A DNA stretch of 64,000 bases from assembly GCF_016031655.1 (NCBI RefSeq), contig NZ_JACCHQ010000004.1, positions 62,001 through 126,000 on the forward strand, given 5' to 3'. Positions 54,019-62,757 of the stretch are shown one piece after another. This DNA is from Bradyrhizobium glycinis. GTDB lineage: Bacteria > Pseudomonadota > Alphaproteobacteria > Rhizobiales > Xanthobacteraceae. The position numbers and the translations under genes were made by a program. Within the stretch, counting starts at the first letter, position 1. The number at the start of each line of letters is the position of its first letter. The notes beneath the pieces are model-generated. The model was not told where the DNA came from. It was given only the letters and a program-made list of their open reading frames with translations, and ran no database searches.

Positions 54019-54757
54019 GAGCTGGCGCAAGGAGCAGCGCCGCGCCGAGCGCGGCTATCACCACGGCAATCTGAAGGAAGCCCTGTTGCAGGCGGCCCTC
54101 GGGCTGATCGCCGAGAAGGGGGCGGCCGGCTTCACTTTCGCCGATGCCGCGCGCATGGCCGGCGTCAGTGCGGCGGCGCCCTACCGGCATTTCCGCGACC
54201 GTGACGAGCTGCTGTCCTCGATCGCCCAGCGCGGTTTCGAGCAGTTCGAGGCGCGCCTGTCGGCGGCGTGGGATGACGGGCGGCCTGACACGGTCACCGC
54301 CTTCGAGCGCGTCGGCAAGGCCTATCTCGCCTTCGCCCGCGAGGAGCCGGCCTTCTACAACGCGATGTTCGAATCGGGCGTGCCGGTCGATGCCAATGCC
54401 GCACTTCAGGCCGCCAGCGAACGCGCCTTCAACGTCATTCGAGCCGCAGCCGAGCGGCTCGCCGCCCTGACGCCGCCCGGCACGCCCCGTCCGCCGGCGA
54501 TGATGATGGCGCTGCACATCTGGTCGATGGCGCATGGCGTGGCCTCGCTGTTTTCCCGCGGCGATGCTGCGCGACGCAAGCTGCCGATGTCGCCGGACGA
54601 GCTGCTGGAGGCCGAGGTGCTGATCTATCTGCGCGGCCTCGGCTTTCCGATCGACCGCCGTCCTCCGGCCAAGGGCGCCCAGCCGCCGCCGGTGCCGCCG
54701 GAGGCTCCCTCCGGTTCGGGTGTGCCTCCGGGCGGCCCCTGGGGCAAGCCGAAATAA
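54017..54757 (+). CDS. TetR-family transcriptional regulator
   Basis: The 246-aa repressor has an HTH with FTFADAARMAGVSAAAPYRHFRDRDELL and a C-terminal TetR domain. A low-complexity tail is rich in Pro/Gly (RRPPAKGAQPPPVPPEAP). It is followed by the DUF2852 gene whose promoter carries a matching operator. Confidence 0.92.
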   Translation: MSWRKEQRRAERGYHHGNLKEALLQAALGLIAEKGAAGFTFADAARMAGVSAAAPYRHFRDRDELLSSIAQRGFEQFEARLSAAWDDGRPDTVTAFERVGKAYLAFAREEPAFYNAMFESGVPVDANAALQAASERAFNVIRAAAERLAALTPPGTPRPPAMMMALHIWSMAHGVASLFSRGDAARRKLPMSPDELLEAEVLIYLRGLGFPIDRRPPAKGAQPPPVPPEAPSGSGVPPGGPWGKPK

Positions 54758-54797
54758 GATTGCGCGAATAATCACGCGGGCGTGTCTGGCGGCCGGC

Positions 54798-54843
54798 TTG
54801 ACAAAATCGCGGGATGGTCTAGCTATGTAAATGTTATTTACAT
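54798..54843 (+). promoter_or_regulatory. Promoter and TetR operator site 2 before the DUF2852 gene
   Basis: A consensus -35 TTGACA lies at 54798-54803. ATGTAAA-TGTTA-TTTACAT (54825-54843) is a perfect palindrome apart from its centre and overlaps the -10/start region. It matches site 1 in arms and spacing. Confidence 0.65.
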
Positions 54844-54878
54844 TCACAACGGCGCTGGTGCCGTGATGGAGATGGGAA

Positions 54879-55370
54879 ATGGCCTACACCGCTGACGTCA
54901 ATCGCTGGCGCGGCCCTTCGGACCAATACCAACAGTACGAGCGTCCCCGCATGCTCGATACGCCTTGGCATCCCGGCTGGATCGCCGTGACCATTCTCGG
55001 CTTCATCATCTGGTGGCCGATCGGACTTGCCCTTCTCTTTTTCACACTCGGGAGCAGAAGAATGTCGTGCTGGAGCCACCAGGATCGCTGGCAGAACAAG
55101 ATGGAAAAGATGCAGTACAAGATGGATCGCATGCGCGACCGCATGGAGCGCCGCGGCTTCGGCTTTGGCTTCGGCCCCCCGTCCTCCGGCAACCGCGCCT
55201 TCGACGAATATCGCGCCGAGACGCTGCAGCGGCTCGAGGAAGAGCAGCGCGAGTTCAAGGATTTCCTGACCCGTCTGCGTCACGCCAAGGACAAGGAAGA
55301 GTTCGACCAGTTCATGGCGCAGCACAGGACGCGTCCGACCCCGCCGCCGGCCGACCAGCAGCAGGGTTGA
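54879..55370 (+). CDS. DUF2852 membrane protein
   Basis: The 163-aa protein has one hydrophobic stretch (GWIAVTILGFIIWWPIGLAL) and a C-terminal coiled coil of charged residues (RDRMERRGFGFGFG, AETLQRLEEEQREF). DUF2852 proteins are common in Alphaproteobacteria and have no known role. It is probably repressed by the adjacent TetR protein. Confidence 0.85.
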   Translation: MAYTADVNRWRGPSDQYQQYERPRMLDTPWHPGWIAVTILGFIIWWPIGLALLFFTLGSRRMSCWSHQDRWQNKMEKMQYKMDRMRDRMERRGFGFGFGPPSSGNRAFDEYRAETLQRLEEEQREFKDFLTRLRHAKDKEEFDQFMAQHRTRPTPPPADQQQG

Positions 55371-55433
55371 TCCAAAGAATTACACCTCTCAAAGCCTTCA
55401 GGCGCATGCCCCCAAAGTCCTGATGGCCCCGAG

Positions 55434-55475
55434 CCGCCCGTCCGCGCAACCCGCAGGCGGGCGGTTTGGCTTTTT
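55434..55475 (+). terminator. Rho-independent terminator after the DUF2852 gene
   Basis: CCGCCCGTCCGC (55434-55445) pairs with GCAGGCGGGCGG (55453-55464), followed by TTTGGCTTTTT. The rest of 55371-55680 has no recognisable gene. Confidence 0.7.
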
Positions 55476-55680
55476 GGCTATGCTCGCGCGAAACTGACAA
55501 GTGACCGCAGAAGCAAAGCGCGTCTTGCATGTCTCCCAAGAGCGCGCGACAGCGCTGTCCGATTGGTTTCGAGCCTTCGTGCCGGTGGTTATCGGTTCCC
55601 CAATGGAGGGCCGGCTGAAGTTCAGCTCGATCCACAACGGTTGAATCTGGGCAGTTCTTCCTTTGAATGGGCGCGATGGT

Positions 55681-56844
55681 TCAGGTCGCCGCGAGCTGCG
55701 TGCGAACCGACGCCAGGAAGTGGTCGTAGGCGTGGTCGACGATCTCGTTGAGTGATCGCGTTCGCGCGAACATCGCCTTGGCCTCCGCGAGAAACTCCTC
55801 GCGTGTCGGGATCTTCGGCAGATGCAGATGCGTCAACGCGTCGACACCTTCATGCGCGCGATTGAGGATGTCGTGCAGCGTCGGCAGCTGCAACTGGGCG
55901 AGATCGGCGCGGCGGCGTGCCGACGAGATCGCATGCGCCAGGGTCTGCGCATCGAACCGTCCGGCGAGCTCGCGGGCCGCCCGCTGGATGACCCGCGCGC
56001 CGAGCGGCTGCTCGTTGCGCAGCACCTGTTCGGGCGGTGCCTTCATGTTCCAGACGACGCCGATCCACGATAGCAGCGTCAGGATGTAATAGGTCACGTC
56101 GACTTCCCACCAGCGAAAGCCCTGTCGCACGCTGCTCTGGTAGGCGTGGTGGTTGTTGTGCCAGCCTTCACCCAGCGTGAACAACGCCAGCAGCCAGTTG
56201 TTGCGGGAATCATCGCCGGTCACGTAGCGCTTGCGCCCATGGACATGGGCGAGAGAGTTGATACAGAAGGTCGCGTGATAGAGCAGCACCGTGCTCCAGA
56301 GAAAGCCGACGACGAGACCGGACCAGCCAGCAATCAGGAAGCAGAGCCCGGCCAGCACGAACGCCGGCAGCAGCTCCAGCCGATGCAGCCACATCAGCTC
56401 GGGATAGGCGGCGAGATCGCCGACCTTCACGAGGTCGGTTGCGTCGTGCTGCCGGTAAAAGATCCAGCCGAGATGGCTGTAGACGAAGCCGCGGTGACGC
56501 GGCGAATGCACGTCGTTCTCGGTGTCGGAATGCAGGTGATGGTGGCGATGCTTGGCCGCCCACCACAACACGCTCTTCTGCGCGCTGCTTTGCGCAAGGC
56601 AGGCCAGGATGAACTGAAACACCCGGCTCGTCGCAAACGCCCGATGCGAGAAATAGCGATGGTAGCCCGCGCCGATCGCGAACATTCGCAAGCAATAGAG
56701 TGAGACGCAGATCGCGACCGCCTGCCAGGTGACGCCCGACCAGATTGCCGCAAGGCAGCCGAGATGGACCAGCAGGAACGGCAGGGCGGATGGATACATG
56801 ATGTCGTCGTGGTGGTGGTCGTCGGCGGGGGCATTGGTCGACAT
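55681..56844 (-). CDS. Membrane fatty acid desaturase (acyl-CoA delta-9 type)
   Basis: The 387-aa di-iron integral-membrane desaturase has the three histidine boxes HRYFSH, HRHHHLHSD and HNNHHAY in order, with hydrophobic segments between. A C-terminal extension of about 110 residues follows. It introduces a double bond into acyl chains. Start 56844 (MSTNAPADDHHHDD) is chosen over 56937. A terminator-like hairpin lies upstream. Confidence 0.92.
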   Translation of the reverse strand: MSTNAPADDHHHDDIMYPSALPFLLVHLGCLAAIWSGVTWQAVAICVSLYCLRMFAIGAGYHRYFSHRAFATSRVFQFILACLAQSSAQKSVLWWAAKHRHHHLHSDTENDVHSPRHRGFVYSHLGWIFYRQHDATDLVKVGDLAAYPELMWLHRLELLPAFVLAGLCFLIAGWSGLVVGFLWSTVLLYHATFCINSLAHVHGRKRYVTGDDSRNNWLLALFTLGEGWHNNHHAYQSSVRQGFRWWEVDVTYYILTLLSWIGVVWNMKAPPEQVLRNEQPLGARVIQRAARELAGRFDAQTLAHAISSARRRADLAQLQLPTLHDILNRAHEGVDALTHLHLPKIPTREEFLAEAKAMFARTRSLNEIVDHAYDHFLASVRTQLAAT

Positions 56845-56911
56845 ATATTCAGCGTGACCTCGGATGACGTGGATTCGGAATTGGATCCGGCAGCTTGACA
56901 GCAGGCGGGTA

Positions 56912-56946
56912 CGAAAAACCCGCGGATGGCAGACCACCGCGGGTTT
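56912..56946 (-). terminator. Terminator-like hairpin upstream of the desaturase
   Basis: On the minus strand AAACCCGCGG pairs with CCGCGGGTTT (56946-56937 with 56925-56916), followed by further T residues. It lies about 70 nt before the desaturase start, so it could be a transcription attenuator in its leader or the end of a small RNA. The rest of the gap to 57120 has no clear gene. Confidence 0.5.
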
Positions 56947-57120
56947 CGGCCGAAAGACTTACGGACTATATGGGCGCGGCTCTCCGGCAAGCAAGCTCGT
57001 AGCCTCACGGGGAGCAGGGCGCTCGACGACCGCGCGTGTCACCGACGTCAATTGGCGCGTCGGCTGTCTGGGTCCTATATTCGTCTATGAGAAGCAAGCG
57101 TCAAAACACCGCAGGCGGCA

Positions 57121-57891
57121 ATGCGGGCGGAGACTGCGATCATGGCGAGCGACATCCTCTGGCAGGAGATACGCGGCGAGGCGCGGCGCGCAGCAGCGGC
57201 GGATCCCATCTTCGGCAAGGCTCTCGCCGATGCCATCCTTGCCCATGACGATTTTACCGCTGCCTTGGCCGATCTGATCGGGCGTCGGCTGGGCGGCAGC
57301 GCCGCCGATCGCGAGCGTTTCACGACGTTTTCCCGCGATGCCTTTCGCGGCCAGCCGGATCTGGTCGAAGCGGCAGGCAGCGACCTGCGCGCCATCGTGC
57401 TCCGTGATCCCGCCATCGCCGGACTGTTGCCGCCGCTGCTGCACTTCAAGGGCTATGTCGCGCTGCAGTCCTGGCGCGTCTCGCACTGGCTATGGCGTCA
57501 TGACCATCGCGATGCGGCGCTGCTGCTGCAGAACGAGGCTTCGAACGTCCTGCAGGTCAGCATTCATCCGGCCGCGAGCCTCGGCTCGTCGGTGTATCTC
57601 GACCATGCCACCGGCATCGTGATCGGTGCCAATGTTGTCATCGGCGACGAGGTCACCATCCTTCAGAACGTCAGCATCGGACGCCATGGCGACCTGCCGA
57701 TGCGCTCGCCTCGCATCGGTCGCGGCGTGTTCATTGGCTCCGGCGCGACCATCCTCGGCGACATCGAGATCGGCGATTTCGCCAAGATCGGCGCCGGGAC
57801 TGTCGTGACCGGTGACGTGCCTGGCGGCTGCACCGCAATCGGCAATCCCGCGCGGCTCACCAATTGCCTTGCGCCGGCTTCGTCAGCTTGA
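57121..57891 (+). CDS. cysE: Serine O-acetyltransferase
   Basis: CysE acetylates serine, the first step of cysteine synthesis. The 256-aa protein has an N-terminal helical domain and C-terminal left-handed beta-helix hexapeptide repeats, including the catalytic HATGIVIGANVVIGD region, VSIGRHGD and a tail PARLTNC. The length is standard. It is divergent from the desaturase and convergent with the DUF2231 gene. Confidence 0.94.
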   Translation: MRAETAIMASDILWQEIRGEARRAAAADPIFGKALADAILAHDDFTAALADLIGRRLGGSAADRERFTTFSRDAFRGQPDLVEAAGSDLRAIVLRDPAIAGLLPPLLHFKGYVALQSWRVSHWLWRHDHRDAALLLQNEASNVLQVSIHPAASLGSSVYLDHATGIVIGANVVIGDEVTILQNVSIGRHGDLPMRSPRIGRGVFIGSGATILGDIEIGDFAKIGAGTVVTGDVPGGCTAIGNPARLTNCLAPASSA

Positions 57892-57898
57892 CTGTCGC

Positions 57899-58417
57899 TC
57901 AGGCGGCGCGGCGGCGGCTTTCGCCGCCATGATGCGGGTTCACCGGCTCCGAGCTGGTCTGGCCCGGCGCATCCAGCACCGCGACGTGGTGGCGATAGAC
58001 CATCTCCCAGCCTTTCCATCCCGTGAACAGGAGGATGCCGACCACGACCAGGGACAGCACGACGCCCCAGGGCTTGATCGTCGCCTCCGCGCCTTGGGCG
58101 TAGCGGAGATAGAAATTGACCAGGGCCAGCACCACCGCCGTGAGATTGCCGACCATGTGGTACCAGGCATCATTCAGGCGGCGGATGCGCGGCTCGCTGA
58201 AGAAGTCGGTGAAGCCGGCCGCCGCGGCAACCAGCGCCATGACGATGCCGGCGCCGATCAGCCACATCGCGGCGCGTGCCCAGAAACCGTCGCCGGTTCC
58301 GATGAAGGCGAGATCGGCGATGGGGGCGCCGACCAGGAACGCGACGGGGAAGGGGATCAGCATGGGGTGGAGCGGGTGATCGCCGACCGCGGCGGTCGTC
58401 TTGGGGTTGATGGACAT
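57899..58417 (-). CDS. DUF2231 membrane protein
   Basis: The 172-aa protein has four hydrophobic helices and the family start GDHPLHPMLIPFPVAFLVGAP. DUF2231 proteins are predicted inner-membrane proteins of unknown function. Start 58417 matches family N-termini. The last base is 8 nt from the cysE stop (convergent). Confidence 0.88.
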   Translation of the reverse strand: MSINPKTTAAVGDHPLHPMLIPFPVAFLVGAPIADLAFIGTGDGFWARAAMWLIGAGIVMALVAAAAGFTDFFSEPRIRRLNDAWYHMVGNLTAVVLALVNFYLRYAQGAEATIKPWGVVLSLVVVGILLFTGWKGWEMVYRHHVAVLDAPGQTSSEPVNPHHGGESRRRAA

Positions 58418-58834
58418 GGCGGGACCTCGCTGAGAGTGATTTTCCGGACAATTTTTGGCGCGAGAGCAGGTTCCTCGGGCCCCGCCCCTGGTCCGGGACC
58501 GGGCCATCTCCCTGCACGGCCTGGGTTTCCCGCAGCCAAAAGCGCCGCCGGTAACCTCGCATTAACCATCGGCGGGCTCTGGTAAGGCGGGACAGGCGTG
58601 CCCGGAGCCCGACGTCAAGGCCCGGGGCCAAAGGCCCTTAGTTTTGACATGTTGGCGGGGAATGCAGGCGGCCGGCTTTGGAAGATCCTTTGGACGAGCC
58701 CTGCACCCCCAGAAAGACAAGGCTTTGAGCGGGCTTGCCCGCCGCGCGGGTCCAGCGCGGCTGCTCGGGAACACCGGCCGCGATTTGCTGGCCGAAGGAC
58801 ATTAGGTAACGATCGCCTTGAGAGGATACTGCTT
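58418..58834. other. 417-nt intergenic stretch before tolQ
   Basis: It holds divergent promoters by position. TTGACA at 58644-58649 is a possible -35 for tolQ, but the matching -10 is poor. Hairpins such as GGCCCGGGGCCAAAGGCCC near 58619-58637 are visible. No gene is supported; a frame from 58598 into tolQ lacks family similarity before residue 80. Confidence 0.5.
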
Positions 58835-59551
<717 letters not shown>

Positions 59552-59564
59552 CGGACGGCATGTA

Positions 59565-59660
59565 TGGAGCGTTTTCGAGCGAAGTGGATACCGGTTCGCG
59601 TAAAGAAAACGCGTCAAGGCAAGAATCTAGAGCCCCGTTCCGATTTCATCGGAACGGAAT
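59565..59660. repeat. Intergenic repeat between tolQ and tolR
   Basis: CGTTTTCGAGCGAAGTGGATACC followed by GGTTCGCGTAAAGAAAACGCGTC is a palindromic element, and CCGTTCCGAT-TTC-ATCGGAACGG is a 10-bp hairpin at 59637-59659. It sits inside an operon, so it may process or stabilise the transcript. Confidence 0.6.
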
Positions 59661-59696
59661 TGGCTCTACTGTGAAGGGCAATTTGGGCACGCGATC

Positions 59697-60149
59697 ATGG
59701 CCATGAACGTTGCGAGTTCGTCCGGCGGCGGCGGGCGCCGCGGCCGGCGCAAGCCGGTCGTGGCCGAGATCAACGTCACGCCGATGGTTGACGTCATGCT
59801 GGTGCTGCTCATCATCTTCATGGTGTCGGCACCGATGTTGACGGTCGGCGTGCCGCTCGACCTGCCCCAGACCCAGGCCAAGAGCCTCGAGAACAACGAC
59901 CAGAAGCCGATCCAGATGTCGGTCGACATCAAGGGCAAGGTGTTCATCAACGACGCCGAGATCGCGCTGAACGAGTTGATCCCGAAGCTGAAGGCGATCA
60001 CCGATGCGCGCGGCGGCCTCGAGGAGCGCATCTACCTGCGCGCCGACAAGAAGGCGGATTACGGCACCGTGGCCAAGGTGATGGGACAGCTCTCTGGCGC
60101 CGGATTCAAGAAGCTGGCGCTCGTCACGGAAGCGGATCAGGGGTCTTGA
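59697..60149 (+). CDS. tolR: Tol-Pal system protein TolR
   Basis: The 150-aa ExbD/TolR protein has one N-terminal membrane helix with the proton-channel Asp in INVTPMVDVMLVLLIIFMV and a periplasmic C-terminal domain. It partners TolQ. The tolA start is 4 nt downstream. Confidence 0.96.
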   Translation: MAMNVASSSGGGGRRGRRKPVVAEINVTPMVDVMLVLLIIFMVSAPMLTVGVPLDLPQTQAKSLENNDQKPIQMSVDIKGKVFINDAEIALNELIPKLKAITDARGGLEERIYLRADKKADYGTVAKVMGQLSGAGFKKLALVTEADQGS

Positions 60150-60153
60150 GGCC

Positions 60154-61113
60154 GTGAAGGTGAACGTCGACAAGACACTCGTTGCGTCGATTGCCCTGCA
60201 TGTCCTCGTGCTGGGATGGGGGCTCGTCACCTTCAGCAGCAAAGCCTATGTCGCGCCTGAGGAGTCGCTTCCGGTCGACATCATCACTACCGACCAGCTC
60301 GCCAAGATGATGGCGGGGCAGAAGGCCGGCAAGAAGGAAGAGCCGAAGCCGAAGGTCGAGAAGATCGCCGAAGCCAAGCCCGAGGAAGACGCCGTCGGCA
60401 AGGTCACCGAGAAGAAAGAGCTGATCAAGACCAATTCGCAGCCGGAGCCGCCGCCGAAACCCGTCGAGAAGCCGGTGGAAAAGAAGCCCGAGCCGCCCAA
60501 GCCCGTCGCCGAGGCCAAGCCGAAGGAAGAGCCGAAGCCGCAGGACAAGAAGCCTGATCCGGCCAAGGAAGATCCGATCGCCGAGCTGCAGAAGAAGCTC
60601 GAGACCAAGAAGCCGCCGCCGAAGCCCGTGGAGCAGAAGGTCGCGGCGGTGCAGCCGCAGCAGCAGCCCAAGCCCAAGGAGCGCACCTTCGATCCCGCGC
60701 AGATCCAGCGCGACCTCGACAAGCGCGCCGCGACGCGGCACGAGCTCGCCGGCTCGACGCTGAACGCATCGGCCTCGCTGGGAGCGGCAACCGGGACGGC
60801 CGCCAACAACGTTGCGACCTGGCGCGGTGCATTCCAGGGCGCCGTCAAGCGCTGCTTCACCCCCACCTATAACGGGCAGGATGCCGATCAGTACGAGGCC
60901 GACATCGACATTCCCATGAAGATCGACGGTTCGCTCGCCTCCGAGCCGATCGTCGTCGCAGTGCGTGGACCGTCGCGGTCGATCGCACAGGCCGTGGCGG
61001 AGAGCGCCAAGCGTGCCATCGTGCAGTGCCAGGTCTATTCCTTCATGCCGAAGCAGCAGTACGAGAGCTGGAAGCTCATTCCGATGACTTTCGGCCTGAA
61101 AGATATGTTGTGA
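60154..61113 (+). CDS. tolA: Cell envelope protein TolA
   Basis: The 319-aa protein links the inner and outer membrane. It has an N-terminal helix (residues about 7-25), a long Lys/Glu/Pro-rich linker (about 50-190) and a C-terminal TonB/TolA-like domain with [16 protein letters not shown]. It starts with GTG at 60154. Confidence 0.93.
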   Translation: MKVNVDKTLVASIALHVLVLGWGLVTFSSKAYVAPEESLPVDIITTDQLAKMMAGQKAGKKEEPKPKVEKIAEAKPEEDAVGKVTEKKELIKTNSQPEPPPKPVEKPVEKKPEPPKPVAEAKPKEEPKPQDKKPDPAKEDPIAELQKKLETKKPPPKPVEQKVAAVQPQQQPKPKERTFDPAQIQRDLDKRAATRHELAGSTLNASASLGAATGTAANNVATWRGAFQGAVKRCFTPTYNGQDADQYEADIDIPMKIDGSLASEPIVVAVRGPSRSIAQAVAESAKRAIVQCQVYSFMPKQQYESWKLIPMTFGLKDML

Positions 61114-61136
61114 CATCCGAACAAAAGAATTTTGCG

Positions 61137-62501
61137 ATGAATGACGTCCGATCGATGAACCGCCGCCGCTTCATGACCCTGACCGGATCGACGCTCGCGA
61201 TGCTCGGGAGTGGACGCGCTTTCGCTCAAGGGCAGGAGGGGCGCCTGCGCATCGATCCCACGGCTTTCCAGCCGATCCCGATCGCGATCACCAATTTCCT
61301 GCCCGGCTCGCCGTCCGACGGCGACGTCGGCAACGGCGTCACGCAGGTCATCACCAACAATCTGAAGCGTTCGGGCCTGTTCGCGCCGATCGACCAGGCC
61401 GCCTTCATCGAGCGCATCAGCAACATGGACGTCGCGCCGCAATTCCAGAACTGGAAGACCCTCAACGCGCAGGCCCTTGTCACCGGTCGCATGACGCGGC
61501 AGCCCGACGGCCGCCTCAAGGCCGAATTCCGTTTGTGGGACGTCATCTCCGGCCAGCAGCTCGCCGGCCAGCAATATTTCACCTCGCCGGAATATTGGCG
61601 CCGTATCGCCCACATCATCTCCGACCAGATCTACGAGCGCATGACCGGCGAGAAGGGCTATTTCGACAGCCGCGTCGTGTTCGTGGACGAGACCGGGCCG
61701 AAGGAGCGCCGCGTCAAGCGGCTCGCGATCATGGACCAGGACGGCGCCAATGTGCGCTATCTGACCCGCGGCTCCGACCTCGTGCTGACACCGCGCTTCT
61801 CGCCGAACTCGCAAGAGATCACCTATATGGAGTTCGGCCAGGGTGATCCGAAGGTCTATCTCTACAATATCGAGACCGGCCAGCGCGAGATCGTCGGCAA
61901 TTTCCCCGGCATGACGTTTGCGCCGCGCTTCTCGCCGGATGGCCAGCGCGTCATCATGAGCCTGCAGCAGGGCGGCAATTCCAACCTGTTCGTGATGGAT
62001 CTGCGCTCGCGCTCGACCACGCGTCTCACCGACACGCCGGCGATCGACACTTCGCCGTCCTATTCGCCCGACGGCAGCCGCATCTGCTTCGAGTCCGATC
62101 GCGGCGGCAGGTCGCAGATCTACGTGATGAGTGCGGGCGGCGGACAGGCGCAGCGCATCTCCTTCTCCAAGGACGACACTAACGCCAGCTATTCGACACC
62201 GGTGTGGTCGCCGAAGGGCGACTACATCGCCTTCACCCGGCAGGGCGGCGGGCAGTTCGCAATCGGCGTCATGAAGCCGGACGGCTCCGGCGAGCGGCTG
62301 CTCACCTCCGGCTTCCACAACGAGGGCCCGACCTTCTCGCCGAACGGCCGCGTGCTGATGTTCTTCCGCGATCCCGGCGGCAACGGCGGGCCCTCGCTGT
62401 ACTCGGTCGACATCTCCGGCCGCAACGAATTGAAGGTGCCGACGCCGGGCTTTGCCTCAGACCCGGCATGGTCGCCGCTGTTGTCCTCGACGTCGGGCTG
62501 A
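61137..62501 (+). CDS. tolB: Tol-Pal system protein TolB
   Basis: The 454-aa periplasmic protein has a Tat-like signal ([16 protein letters not shown]), an N-terminal alpha/beta domain ([17 protein letters not shown]) and a beta propeller of PD40 repeats ([36 protein letters not shown]). TolB binds Pal and peptidoglycan-linked partners. ATG 61137 is used; 61155 is possible. Confidence 0.95.
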   Translation: MNDVRSMNRRRFMTLTGSTLAMLGSGRAFAQGQEGRLRIDPTAFQPIPIAITNFLPGSPSDGDVGNGVTQVITNNLKRSGLFAPIDQAAFIERISNMDVAPQFQNWKTLNAQALVTGRMTRQPDGRLKAEFRLWDVISGQQLAGQQYFTSPEYWRRIAHIISDQIYERMTGEKGYFDSRVVFVDETGPKERRVKRLAIMDQDGANVRYLTRGSDLVLTPRFSPNSQEITYMEFGQGDPKVYLYNIETGQREIVGNFPGMTFAPRFSPDGQRVIMSLQQGGNSNLFVMDLRSRSTTRLTDTPAIDTSPSYSPDGSRICFESDRGGRSQIYVMSAGGGQAQRISFSKDDTNASYSTPVWSPKGDYIAFTRQGGGQFAIGVMKPDGSGERLLTSGFHNEGPTFSPNGRVLMFFRDPGGNGGPSLYSVDISGRNELKVPTPGFASDPAWSPLLSSTSG

Positions 62502-62517
62502 CGATATCGCAGCTGAA

Positions 62518-62546
62518 ACATCGCGCGTTCAGACGCGCGATGTTTT
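62518..62546 (+). terminator. Rho-independent terminator after tolB
   Basis: ACATCGCGCGT (62518-62528) pairs perfectly with ACGCGCGATGT (62533-62543) around TCAG, followed by TTT. It closes the tol operon before a pal gene is reached. The rest of 62547-62757 shows no gene. Confidence 0.75.
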
Positions 62547-62757
62547 CGAAAAACCGCACCGATTTTTCCGCGTTCTCTACAGGTGCAACACTTCCTTCAC
62601 CTTGTGCCTCGGCAAGACTTGCCTACCTGCTTGAAATATCAGCGGAAATCATTTCGCTATTGCCGAAAAACAACCTGACTTTAACGATGTTCCCTCAGAA
62701 AAGCTTCACCTGGAGTGGGTAAAAGTACGCGGCAAACAGGACGCGCGTACAAACCAA

